Origin: Flavobacteriia bacterium
GTDB taxonomy: Bacteria > Bacteroidota > Bacteroidia > Flavobacteriales_D > Crocinitomicaceae
Reading direction: 5' to 3'
NCBI GenBank assembly: GCA_026391005.1
Contig: JAPLEV010000008.1
Location: 43,360 to 107,359, forward strand
DNA: 64,000 nt
Each line of letters starts with the position of its first letter. The stretch's first letter is position 1. The notes beneath the pieces are model-generated. The model was not told where the DNA came from, did no database searches, and was given only the letters and a program-made list of their open reading frames with translations. Both the position numbers and the translations under genes were made by a program. Shown piece by piece: positions 17,655 to 26,188 of the stretch.

Positions 17655-18978
17655 TTTTTATAGTATCGATTACGGGTAGAACAATTTTATTTGTATCTGA
17701 CGCTACAACAGGTGGGACATATTTAGGGACACCATTATTTACTGCTAAGCGACGCATCATGTTAATCGTTCCATTACTCATAGCGCCATACATTCCCAAA
17801 GCAAAAATTAAATCATTTATCTTATTTTTTTCTATAAGGTCAATTAAATTATGATTAGAATAGCGAAAATCTATTACGTAAATTTCCTCATAGTGGCTAA
17901 TTAAGTAAACGCAAAAAGCATTTCCCATAGAATTTTTTACAATTGCAGCTTTTTTACCATTTTTTACTGACGTTGTTATTTTCATTAAGGGGGCATCTCC
18001 GCCTAAAAATGTTAAATAGGTATTTCCACCAGAGCTATTGTGAGAGAATACACTTGCCTTTATTGGTTTTTCAAAATTATTTTCATTAAAGCGAACAGCC
18101 GTTGTAGTTACCATTGGAACATAATAAACTAGTGTATCAGGATTAGCTTTTACTGAAGGGTCACGCGTTAACTGATAAAGTGAACCTAAAAAATTATATT
18201 TTATTTTTTTTTCCATTTTATTCAACTCCACTGGCAAGATTCCAGCTCCTCGACAAAAGGCAACATATGCATAATAAGCCCCTGTGGCATTCCAATGATG
18301 ATCCGTACTAAAATACATTTTCTCATTACCGTGCTTATCTAACTCGTTAAACACATCGCAAAATATCGCTCCATTGGCAAGGGAACTTTTAATAGCAAGC
18401 AAGGTCTCTTTGTTTTGTTTGTTAAATTTTCGGTATTTAAGAACTGGAATAAATGCCGAGGAAAGCGGTGCTACGACTGAAAAAACTCTGCCTTTTCCAC
18501 TTAATTTAGATGCATATTCGTTAAGCATAGCACTGAAATACTTTGACATTCTTGGGCTCCCCCCCCCTACAGGATAAACACTACCATCAAGGATTAATAA
18601 ACTACCTGAATACGCCTCATCAAAATCATCTTTAAAATTCATTTTTACATGATTAGTGTCCTCTTCATTTGGCTTAAACTGCTTATCTTTTTTTCCGATA
18701 AATATTTTTTCTTGATGCCTTAAATGAATCCCTTTCGATGCGTGGAAAATATCCGCCATTGATATAAATTTATCTCTAAATGGGAAATGATCATCTATAA
18801 AATCATCCATGCTGTGTGCCCAAGATCCATTCAAATAGCTCTTGTATGTTAGTTTTGGAAATTCCGCCAACTTTCTTTTCTCTCCTTCAGATACAAACTG
18901 AGGCGGGAGAAATAGATAGAAACAATACATCCCTACTAAAGCGATTAAAAACAAGATAGAATTAATTTTATTTGCCAT
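17647..18978 (-). CDS. DHHW-family membrane-anchored protein (AlgX/AlgJ-like)
   Basis: A 443-residue protein with one N-terminal membrane anchor (about 7-24) and a periplasmic SGNH-like domain. The family motif is STDHHWNATGA at 224-234, holding the catalytic Asp/His pair; a candidate nucleophile Ser is in VKNSMGNAF. Such proteins work with MBOAT acyltransferases to O-acetylate glycans (AlgJ/AlgX in alginate). Codons 138-140 are three consecutive GGG codons, giving a run of nine G (18567-18559), unusual in this AT-rich DNA and a potential slippage site. Its ATG overlaps the MBOAT stop by one base (TAATG). Confidence 0.82.
   Translation of the reverse strand: MANKINSILFLIALVGMYCFYLFLPPQFVSEGEKRKLAEFPKLTYKSYLNGSWAHSMDDFIDDHFPFRDKFISMADIFHASKGIHLRHQEKIFIGKKDKQFKPNEEDTNHVKMNFKDDFDEAYSGSLLILDGSVYPVGGGSPRMSKYFSAMLNEYASKLSGKGRVFSVVAPLSSAFIPVLKYRKFNKQNKETLLAIKSSLANGAIFCDVFNELDKHGNEKMYFSTDHHWNATGAYYAYVAFCRGAGILPVELNKMEKKIKYNFLGSLYQLTRDPSVKANPDTLVYYVPMVTTTAVRFNENNFEKPIKASVFSHNSSGGNTYLTFLGGDAPLMKITTSVKNGKKAAIVKNSMGNAFCVYLISHYEEIYVIDFRYSNHNLIDLIEKNKINDLIFALGMYGAMSNGTINMMRRLAVNNGVPKYVPPVVASDTNKIVLPVIDTIKIE
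18559..18567. repeat. Homopolymer run C9 (G9 on the coding strand) inside the DHHW gene
   Basis: Nine consecutive C on the plus strand encode three Gly (all GGG) on the minus strand. The frame is intact as read. It is the longest G/C homopolymer I noticed in the window; the next is a C7 near 40360 in pccB. Confidence 0.9.
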
Positions 18979-20372
18979 TAAAAACGGGTATATAGAAATG
19001 GATTGTAAGAAGAATTAACGAGTAACATCGTTGCTAAAAATAGCATAACAATATTAATTGCCGGCTTCATTGTTTGATAATAGCGGCTAACATCCAAACT
19101 AACTTTTGTGTCAGAAGGATAAATCTCATCCCATGGAATGCAAAACAAAACAACCAAAACAAACCAAAATAAATGTTCTAACAAATCAGTAGTAAAACCA
19201 GCTCCAACAGGGTTTTTAGAATAAAAAAGATGCCCTACAAAAATTTTGAGTTGGCTAAAATCAACAAAGTAAAAAATTGCACGACTAAAAATTATTAGGA
19301 TAAGGGTATATGTATGACGGAGGAAACGAGGGAGTTTCTTTAAAAAATTTTCCAGGAGTTTCTCAATAATCATAAAAGAACCGAAGTAAAAACCCCACAG
19401 TGCAAAATTCCAGCTTGCGCCATGCCAAATCCCCGTTAATAACCATACGACCATAATGTTTCTTAATTGTAGTTTTCTGTTTCCGCCCATCGGGATGTAA
19501 ACATAATCCCTAAAAAACTTGCCTAAAGAAATATGCCACCTCCGATAGAAATCGCCGACTGATTGGGCGGCATATGGATGTTTGAAATTTTCATCAAAAT
19601 CAAATCCAAACATTTTAGCCAAACCAATGGCCATATCCGAATAGCCACTAAAGTCAAAATATAATTGCACAGAAAACATGGTGATACCAAACCATGCTTC
19701 TATGGTCGATAAATCATTGAAGCCTGCGTCTAGGTATTTTGTCACTAAAGCCCCTGCAACATTTGCAATCAGAATTTTCTTGAATAGACCTAAACAAAAT
19801 CGTGATATCCCAGCGCTAAACCTTGACCAATCAATTGTGCGGCTATCTACTTGTTCCCCAATTTGGCTGTAGCGGACTATAGGCCCTGCAACTAGGTGCT
19901 GAAATAAACTGATAAACATCAAAAAATTTAAAGGATTTTTTTGTGCCTTTAATTGACCACGATATACATCCACAATATATGATATTACCATAAACGTATA
20001 AAAAGATATGCCCACTGGCAATGAATTTTTTGGGCGATCAAAAGGTAATTGAGCTATTGCGCTTAAATTATCGTATAAAAACCCACCATATTTATAAAAA
20101 ATAAGTAGGCTTAAATTAACCAGAATAGTAATTAGCATTATAATCTTTGCTTTTCTATTCCCACTCCAGCGCTCAATTAAAAGGGCCATGTAGTAGTCAA
20201 AGATTGCTGTGAAAATCATCAAGTAAATCCACATAGGTTCTTCCCAAGCATAAAATGCCAATGAAAAGGCCGTTAGACTTATGTTCCTAAAAAATTTGTT
20301 AGGAGTAATGTAATGAAAAAGTAAAGCAAGGGGAAGGAAAAGATAAATGAATGTTAAACTGGAAAAAACCAT
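18978..20372 (-). CDS. MBOAT-family membrane-bound O-acyltransferase (AlgI/PatA/DltB-like)
   Basis: A 464-residue polytopic inner-membrane protein that passes acyl groups, typically acetyl from acetyl-CoA, across the membrane. MBOAT signatures include FMVISYIVDVYRG, LFQHLVAGPIVRYSQI, LYFDFSGYSDMAIGLAKMFG, DFYRRWHISLGKFFRDYVYI and TGIWHGASWNFALWG; His280 and His317 are the conserved putative catalytic residues. It heads a three-gene operon with the DHHW and SGNH-LysM genes (overlaps of 1 and 8 bases). The target glycan is not given by sequence: no alginate or other polysaccharide synthase is adjacent. Confidence 0.9.
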   Translation of the reverse strand: MVFSSLTFIYLFLPLALLFHYITPNKFFRNISLTAFSLAFYAWEEPMWIYLMIFTAIFDYYMALLIERWSGNRKAKIIMLITILVNLSLLIFYKYGGFLYDNLSAIAQLPFDRPKNSLPVGISFYTFMVISYIVDVYRGQLKAQKNPLNFLMFISLFQHLVAGPIVRYSQIGEQVDSRTIDWSRFSAGISRFCLGLFKKILIANVAGALVTKYLDAGFNDLSTIEAWFGITMFSVQLYFDFSGYSDMAIGLAKMFGFDFDENFKHPYAAQSVGDFYRRWHISLGKFFRDYVYIPMGGNRKLQLRNIMVVWLLTGIWHGASWNFALWGFYFGSFMIIEKLLENFLKKLPRFLRHTYTLILIIFSRAIFYFVDFSQLKIFVGHLFYSKNPVGAGFTTDLLEHLFWFVLVVLFCIPWDEIYPSDTKVSLDVSRYYQTMKPAINIVMLFLATMLLVNSSYNPFLYTRF

Positions 20373-20415
20373 TGCTATTTATATTTTTCTTTTTACGGAG
20401 CACGAATTTACGCAT

Positions 20416-20423
20416 TATATTTG
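20416..20423 (+). promoter_or_regulatory. -7 promoter box upstream of the yyaL-like gene
   Basis: TATATTTG matches TAnnTTTG, about 48 bases before the ATG at 20471. No matching -33 box was identified. Confidence 0.35.
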
Positions 20424-20470
20424 TATCAAAAAATTGGCCATTTGGTGCTTTTTTTAATTCATACTAAAGA

Positions 20471-22456
20471 ATGAATCAACTTGTAAAAGAAAGTTCCCCC
20501 TATTTATTGCAACATGCAAATAATCCAGTGAATTGGGTCCCTTGGTCTAACGAAGTGTTTGAAACGGCAAGAAAAGAAGGTAAATTAATCTTAATTAGTA
20601 TTGGCTATTCGGCGTGCCATTGGTGCCACGTTATGGAAAAAGAATGTTTTGAAGATGTTGACGTAGCAGCCTATATGAATCACCACTTTGTTAATGTCAA
20701 GGTGGACCGCGAAGAAAGGCCCGATGTCGATCAAGTGTATATGAGTGCTCTACACCTTATGACACAGAAGGGTGGATGGCCGTTAAATTGTTTTTGTTTG
20801 GATGATGGAAGACCAATCTATGGTGGAACTTATTTCCCAAAAGAGAATTGGTTGGAAGTAATGGCTGCATTGGTTAAAACTCAACAGAATGATTATGCAA
20901 GAATGTTAGATTTTGCAAGCAAGCTTGAGGAAGGTATTCAATCTAGTGAATTGATTACTAAGCCTGTATTACCTCAACAATTAGATGAAAACATACTGCA
21001 TAATACCATCGACACTTGGAAGAATAATTTTGACAATAAGGAAGGTGGGTCGGCAAGAGCTCCTAAGTTTCCCTTGCCAAATAATTATCTTTTCCTTCTC
21101 TATTATAGTCAGTTATTTAATCATAGCGAAGTAAAAAATCATGTTATGCTTACCCTTAATAAGATGGGGCAAGGCGGAATATTTGATCAAATTGGAGGCG
21201 GTTTTTCTCGCTATTCCGTTGATATCTTATGGAAGGCTCCTCATTTTGAGAAAATGCTGTATGATAACGCCCAATTAATCGAATTATATACGATGGCTTA
21301 TCAGATTTTTGGTGATTCTTGTTATCAAAAAATTGTTGAGCAAACAGTTGAATGGCTGAATCGAGAAATGCGCTCGGATGAAGGTTGTTTTTATAGCGCA
21401 CTTGATGCCGATAGCGAAGGTGAAGAAGGGCGATTTTATTGTTGGAACAAAGAGGAATTGAAAAAAATACTCGGCAAGGACTTTAGTTGGGCTGAAAAAT
21501 TTTATTCAATAAATGAAGATGGATACTGGGAAGATGGCAAATATATTTTACTGAAACGAAAGAGCAATCAAGATTTTGCAGAAGAAATGGCTTGGTCAAG
21601 CAGTGATTTAAAAAATAAAATCGCAGAAATTAATGAAAAATTGCTGTTTCATCGACAAAAAAGAGTTCCTCCTGGTTTAGATTACAAGTGCCTTACTTCT
21701 TGGAACGCCCTGCTCATTTCAGCCCTATGCCAAGCATATAACACCTTTGATGATAGCGATTACCTTGCCGCTGCTGAGCAAACAGGTCATTGGATCCTAA
21801 GGGTTCAAATAGACAAAAACAACCAGCTTTTCCATAGTTTTGCCAAGGGTAAAGCAACAATAACTGGCTTTTTAGAGGACTATGCCTGTACTATTGATGC
21901 GTTTATTAAACTGTATAAAAGTTCCAAAAATAGTAAGTGGCTACTTTCCGCCGAAAAATTAACAGAAACCGTAGAAAAAGAGTTTATGCATCCCGAAAGT
22001 AAAATGTGCTATTTTACGAATACAGGAAATGCCCTCATTGCTAGAAAGATGGAATTACACGACAACGTAATGCCCGCAAGCAATTCCGTTATGGCCAAAA
22101 ATTTCTGGATAATGGGTCATTATTTTAAAAATAATGATTGGATTGGGTATGCGCAACAAATGTTAGCAAATGCATGCGAAGAAATGGAAGGGTATGGGCC
22201 AGGCCATTCCAATTGGGCTATTTTATATTTAATGGAGCTAAAAGGGGCGGTAGAAATATCCTGCCTTGAGGAATTGCCCCATAACTTGAATAAGCATACT
22301 GTCTATCCGCCAGAGCGAGTGATTTTATCGTATCATCCTGAAATTTCATTGGATTATTCGCCGGGGGAGAAAGGCATCTACATCTGTGCAAAAGGAACTT
22401 GTTTCCCACCTGTATCAAATGAAATTGAATACCTTGAACTACTAAAAGAGTTATAA
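20471..22456 (+). CDS. Thioredoxin-domain protein of the YyaL/DUF255 (SPATA20-like) family
   Basis: A 661-residue cytoplasmic protein. The N-terminal thioredoxin-like domain (about 1-160) starts with the family hallmark ESSPYLLQHANNPVNWVPW and carries a CHWC motif in SACHWCHVMEKECF, with DREERPDVDQVYM downstream. The remainder is an alpha/alpha-barrel resembling N-acylglucosamine 2-epimerases (WKAPHFEKMLYDNAQLIELY; LTSWNALLISALCQAY; FLEDYACTIDAFI). Length is normal. The biochemical role of the family is not established. Its stop codon abuts, with no intervening base, the stop of the convergent transketolase subunit gene. Confidence 0.9.
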   Translation: MNQLVKESSPYLLQHANNPVNWVPWSNEVFETARKEGKLILISIGYSACHWCHVMEKECFEDVDVAAYMNHHFVNVKVDREERPDVDQVYMSALHLMTQKGGWPLNCFCLDDGRPIYGGTYFPKENWLEVMAALVKTQQNDYARMLDFASKLEEGIQSSELITKPVLPQQLDENILHNTIDTWKNNFDNKEGGSARAPKFPLPNNYLFLLYYSQLFNHSEVKNHVMLTLNKMGQGGIFDQIGGGFSRYSVDILWKAPHFEKMLYDNAQLIELYTMAYQIFGDSCYQKIVEQTVEWLNREMRSDEGCFYSALDADSEGEEGRFYCWNKEELKKILGKDFSWAEKFYSINEDGYWEDGKYILLKRKSNQDFAEEMAWSSSDLKNKIAEINEKLLFHRQKRVPPGLDYKCLTSWNALLISALCQAYNTFDDSDYLAAAEQTGHWILRVQIDKNNQLFHSFAKGKATITGFLEDYACTIDAFIKLYKSSKNSKWLLSAEKLTETVEKEFMHPESKMCYFTNTGNALIARKMELHDNVMPASNSVMAKNFWIMGHYFKNNDWIGYAQQMLANACEEMEGYGPGHSNWAILYLMELKGAVEISCLEELPHNLNKHTVYPPERVILSYHPEISLDYSPGEKGIYICAKGTCFPPVSNEIEYLELLKEL

Positions 22457-23410
22457 TTAACCCTTTCTGGCCAAAACCTTCAGAACTGCCGAAATAATAT
22501 TTTGGGTATCGATACCATATTTGGTCATAAGCTCCATGGGGGTCCCGCTTTCCCCAAAAGAATCGTTAACACCTACAAACTCTTGCGGAACGGGCATATT
22601 TCGTGACAAAACTTGTGAAACAGCTTCTCCCAGACCACCATTAATCATGTGTTCCTCCGCACTTACAACACACTTTGTTTTAGCAACAGATGCTAAAATG
22701 GCTGCTTCGTCTAGGGGTTTTATCGTATGCATATTTATCAACTCAACTGATATCCCTTGCGCATCCAATATTTTAATCGCTTCAATTGATTTCCAAACCA
22801 AATGACCACAAGCAATAATTGTTACGTCATTCCCTTCTTTGATGACATCGGCCTTGCCAATAATAAAAGGCGCATCCGGTTTTACAAAAATCGGCATCAC
22901 AGGACGGCCAAACCTAAGGTAAACAGGCCCCTGATGGTCTGCAATTGCAATCGTAGCTTGTTTCGTTTGATTGAAATCTGCCGGAACGATTACGGTCATG
23001 TTGGGTAACATGCGCATCATTCCGATATCCTCTAATATCTGATGGGTTGCGCCATCTTCGCCTAAAGTCAATCCAGCATGTGATGCACAAATTTTTACAT
23101 TCTTTTGCGAATAGGCGATTGACTGCCGAATCTGATCGTAAACCCTACCGGTTGAAAAATTAGCAAAAGTACCTGTAAAAGGTATTTTTCCACCTATCGT
23201 CATCCCTGCAGCAATTCCCATCATATTTGCTTCGGCAATACCAATTTGAAAAAATCGATCAGGATTTTCCTTCAAAAAGGCATCCATTTTCAAAGAGCCC
23301 GTTAGGTCAGCGCATAAAGCCAACACATTTGGATTTGTTCTTCCTAATTCTGCCAGGCCCTCACCAAATCCTGAGCGCGTATCCTTATGACCAAGTATTT
23401 CTATTTCCAT
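22457..23410 (-). CDS. Transketolase C-terminal subunit (split transketolase)
   Basis: A 317-residue protein corresponding to the pyrimidine-binding and C-terminal domains of transketolase. Motifs include [23 protein letters not shown] with the catalytic Glu, [17 protein letters not shown], and the C-terminal-domain stretch [19 protein letters not shown]. It needs the N-terminal subunit encoded at 24750-25595 to form the ThDP active site that transfers two-carbon units in the pentose phosphate pathway. Unusually, the two halves are not adjacent: a VWA-domain gene sits between them, with only 3 bases between that gene's stop and this start, so all three appear to be one transcript. Confidence 0.92.
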   Translation of the reverse strand: MEIEILGHKDTRSGFGEGLAELGRTNPNVLALCADLTGSLKMDAFLKENPDRFFQIGIAEANMMGIAAGMTIGGKIPFTGTFANFSTGRVYDQIRQSIAYSQKNVKICASHAGLTLGEDGATHQILEDIGMMRMLPNMTVIVPADFNQTKQATIAIADHQGPVYLRFGRPVMPIFVKPDAPFIIGKADVIKEGNDVTIIACGHLVWKSIEAIKILDAQGISVELINMHTIKPLDEAAILASVAKTKCVVSAEEHMINGGLGEAVSQVLSRNMPVPQEFVGVNDSFGESGTPMELMTKYGIDTQNIISAVLKVLARKG

Positions 23411-23413
23411 TTT

Positions 23414-24748
23414 TTATAGCGTTAAAAGTATTTTTTTTGTAGATTCTATTTTAAACTTCTTTTCCAATGTATATCCTGTCGATTTTTGATCTTTTTGGCG
23501 ATATACAACTTTATAATTACCCGGCTGAAGGACATATTTAGACGCCAATAATTTTTCGTCTAAATTAAATACCAATTCAAATAAGCCATTCCCTTTGTCG
23601 ACAAAAACTTGTCCTACGTTATATTTAATGCATTTAAGTTCTAATGTGCCCGGCGATGTTATCGTTACAGTAGTCGTTTTGCTTTGGGAAATTTCTATTC
23701 GTTGATAAGACCTTGGTAAAGTCAAAATCTCTATATCATAAACGCCGACCAAGTACTTATCTTGGCTATTTGTCAACTGCAAATTAATCGTTTCATATTT
23801 TGACTTTTCCATTACTCTGACGGCAACTGCTGTTGTTCCGGTAATTTTCAAAAATCCTTGAGGAGCATCTATTTGAATCGTATTGTGCGTATTTCTTACT
23901 ATTGAAATTTGTTTCTTTTCTATTTTAGGCAATGTATTAACAATTAAATCGTAACTGAAATTAGGATCAATGACAAGTGTATCTGGATTATTATATCTGT
24001 TAATAGTATGGGTAAAAGTGTATTTTAAATTCTTTGTTCCCGCTTCGTAAAGAAACAGGGTTACATTGCTTTCTGTTGGTTTTTTATAGCTATCATTTAG
24101 GTTGATTTGAACCGTAGTCCTAACTAATATTTTTTCAATAATGGTGGTAAGAACACTTATAAAAGACCCCTTATCCTCCGCATCTGAGTACGAACCAATA
24201 CACGAAAAATTTTCTAAATAAGATAAGTCCATCCCTAAGCCGATTACAAATGGTGTTACTTTTACTCCTTTTTCGCGTAATTTTTTCGCTATAACGCAAG
24301 GATTATTATCACATGATTCGAGGCCATCGGTAATTAAGATAATAACATTGCGCGAGGTAGTATCTGGAAAATCTCCGGCTGCGGCCTCTAACGATCTTGC
24401 TATTGGAGTAGCTCCTTTCGCAATAAGGCCACGTATTTTATTTTTTATTATATCGATATTACCGACAGAAAATGGGACTTCTAATTTTGTATCATTACAA
24501 TCTTGAGTATCGTTTGTAATTGGTGTTTGATGCCCATAAATACGCAATGCTATTTCAACATTTGGCACACCTTTAAATTGTTCCATTGCTTGTAACAAAA
24601 CCTCTTTTGCTCCCTCTAAACGCGTTTGTTTGTCCCACGTAGAGTTCATACTATTCGATGCATCAAGTATAAAAAGTATCCGCGTCGTCTTTTCTTGTTG
24701 AGCTATGCATAGCAGCGGAAAAAAAAGAAGGAGCAAATAAAGTTTCAT
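23414..24748 (-). CDS. Secreted VWA-domain protein inserted between transketolase subunits
   Basis: A 444-residue exported protein with a signal peptide (about 1-16, ending LLCIAQ). The von Willebrand A domain (about 20-215) has a complete metal-ion-dependent adhesion site: DASNS, the Thr in KGATPIARSL, and the Asp in LITDGLES. The rest (about 220-444) is beta-rich with repeated segments resembling carboxypeptidase-regulatory or PEGA-like modules, for example QGFLKITGT and PGTLELKC. VWA domains bind protein ligands through Mg2+; the partner is unknown. The start is one base after the upstream transketolase stop. No functional link between an exported VWA protein and a cytoplasmic enzyme is evident. 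Confidence 0.85.
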   Translation of the reverse strand: MKLYLLLLFFPLLCIAQQEKTTRILFILDASNSMNSTWDKQTRLEGAKEVLLQAMEQFKGVPNVEIALRIYGHQTPITNDTQDCNDTKLEVPFSVGNIDIIKNKIRGLIAKGATPIARSLEAAAGDFPDTTSRNVIILITDGLESCDNNPCVIAKKLREKGVKVTPFVIGLGMDLSYLENFSCIGSYSDAEDKGSFISVLTTIIEKILVRTTVQINLNDSYKKPTESNVTLFLYEAGTKNLKYTFTHTINRYNNPDTLVIDPNFSYDLIVNTLPKIEKKQISIVRNTHNTIQIDAPQGFLKITGTTAVAVRVMEKSKYETINLQLTNSQDKYLVGVYDIEILTLPRSYQRIEISQSKTTTVTITSPGTLELKCIKYNVGQVFVDKGNGLFELVFNLDEKLLASKYVLQPGNYKVVYRQKDQKSTGYTLEKKFKIESTKKILLTL

Positions 24749-24749
24749 A

Positions 24750-25595
24750 TCAATAGTCCCCTAATGTTTCTTGTAATTGAGCCAATGCAGCTTCCAGTTG
24801 TTGGTCATTTGGTGCGGATCCATGCCACTTATGGGTTCCCATCATGAAATCAACGCCTTGTCCCATTTCAGTTTTCATAATAATTACTATTGGCTTACCC
24901 TTGCCCGTTAAAGAAATGGCTTTAAGCATAACGCTGCGTATCTCGTCAAAATTGTGCCCATCCATTTCAAGTACCTCCCAACCAAAAGCTTTCCATTTGT
25001 CATAAAGGTTGCCAAGCGGTAAAACTTGCTCGACGTCACCATCAATTTGTCTGCCATTAAAATCGATTGTTGCAATTAGATTGTCAACTTTATTAGCAGC
25101 GGCATACATTGCGGCCTCCCAAATTTGACCTTCTTGCAATTCCCCATCACCATGTAAAGTGAATACCAAATGACTATCCTGATTTAATTTTTTGGAAATT
25201 GCCGCGCCAATTGCAACAGAGAGTCCCTGACCTAGCGATCCTGACGCCATTCTGATTCCAGGTAATTTTTTATCCGTTGAGGGATGTCCCTGTAAGCGTG
25301 AAGACAACTTTCTAAACGTTGCTAATTCAGCAACTGGGAAATAGCCTGATCTTGCTAAAACGCTATACCAAACGGGAGAAATATGACCATTCGACAAGAA
25401 AAATAAGTCCTCATTTTTTCCGTCCATTGTGAAATTATTTGAATCAAATCTGAGCTTTTCGAAATATAAAAAGGTCAAAAAATCAGCACAACCTAAAGAT
25501 CCTCCTGGATGTCCAGAACTTACAGCATGTACCATTCTTAAAATATCTCTTCTTACTTGTGAAGCAATTTCGGCTAATTTAGTGTTCTCCATTTT
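24750..25595 (-). CDS. Transketolase N-terminal subunit (split transketolase)
   Basis: A 281-residue ThDP/pyrophosphate-binding half of transketolase. Diagnostic are HAVSSGHPGGSLGCADFL, LSNGHISPVWYSVLA, GSLGQGLSVAIGAA and the ThDP motif HGDGELQEGQIWEAAMYAA continuing to IDFNGRQIDG. I place the start at MENTKLAEIAS (25595) rather than 25619, because a TAGTTTTG -7 box at 25624-25617 overlaps the longer start. It is the first gene of an apparent operon with the VWA gene and the C-terminal subunit gene. Confidence 0.92.
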   Translation of the reverse strand, partial: KMENTKLAEIASQVRRDILRMVHAVSSGHPGGSLGCADFLTFLYFEKLRFDSNNFTMDGKNEDLFFLSNGHISPVWYSVLARSGYFPVAELATFRKLSSRLQGHPSTDKKLPGIRMASGSLGQGLSVAIGAAISKKLNQDSHLVFTLHGDGELQEGQIWEAAMYAAANKVDNLIATIDFNGRQIDGDVEQVLPLGNLYDKWKAFGWEVLEMDGHNFDEIRSVMLKAISLTGKGKPIVIIMKTEMGQGVDFMMGTHKWHGSAPNDQQLEAALAQLQETLGDY

Positions 25596-25616
25596 ATATC
25601 GTTTATAATCGAAAAG

Positions 25617-25624
25617 CAAAACTA
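25617..25624 (-). promoter_or_regulatory. -7 promoter box for the split-transketolase operon
   Basis: TAGTTTTG on the minus strand matches TAnnTTTG and lies 22 bases before the chosen ATG. No good -33 TTG was seen. Confidence 0.4.
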
Positions 25625-25745
25625 AGTTTAAATCTTTTTGCTACTACATTAAAAAACGAACAATAAATGCAACTTTTCAACCAAATTAAAGTCTTAATGT
25701 GTGTTAACCAAATAAATCGTTACTCTTTGATTCAATAGTAAGGCA

Positions 25746-25776
25746 TTGGTTTATGGTTAAAAAAAGATTAAATTTG
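25746..25776 (+). promoter_or_regulatory. Bacteroidota-type promoter for the 25799 small-protein/T9SS cargo pair
   Basis: TTG (25746-25748), 20 bases, then TAAATTTG (25769-25776), matching TTG-N17-23-TAnnTTTG. The ATG at 25799 leaves a leader of about 16 bases. Confidence 0.55.
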
Positions 25777-25798
25777 CTTTATTTTACAAATAACAATC

Positions 25799-26188
25799 AT
25801 GCGAAAAATTATATCTATCCCTTTATTCTTAGCTCTTTTTTGTACAAATATTGTTTTGGCGCAAAAACAAACGACTCAAGAAAAAGAACTTTTAAAAGTT
25901 TATAATAAAAGTGAATTAAACAACTTTAAAAAAGATAACGACCAATTTGCCGTCCTTTGTTATGCAATTGACCATGCGATTTATATGATTGATGCACCCA
26001 AGGATAAAGATGTAAGTGCATTTCCTGAAATAGCAATTAAAATGGACCAAGTTCCATTGTTTACGGATTTAAATATTAAAATAAGTGACCGCTCTCAATA
26101 TTTCCGGGTGGCTGGTCAAAACAAGTTGTTAATTGTGAAATCAATGTATGTTTTACAATTGGAAATGAATAAAACAAGCAAACAATGA
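25799..26188 (+). CDS. Small secreted protein of unknown function
   Basis: A 129-residue protein with a clear signal peptide (about 1-21, MRKIISIPLFLALFCTNIVLAQ). The mature part is about 108 residues, lysine-rich at the start, with no Cys beyond one, and no domain that I recognise. It is preceded by a good promoter, and its stop overlaps the ATG of the next gene (ATGA). That makes it the first gene of a two-gene operon with the large T9SS type B cargo at 26185, suggesting a related role at the cell surface. Function unknown. Confidence 0.75.
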   Translation: MRKIISIPLFLALFCTNIVLAQKQTTQEKELLKVYNKSELNNFKKDNDQFAVLCYAIDHAIYMIDAPKDKDVSAFPEIAIKMDQVPLFTDLNIKISDRSQYFRVAGQNKLLIVKSMYVLQLEMNKTSKQ

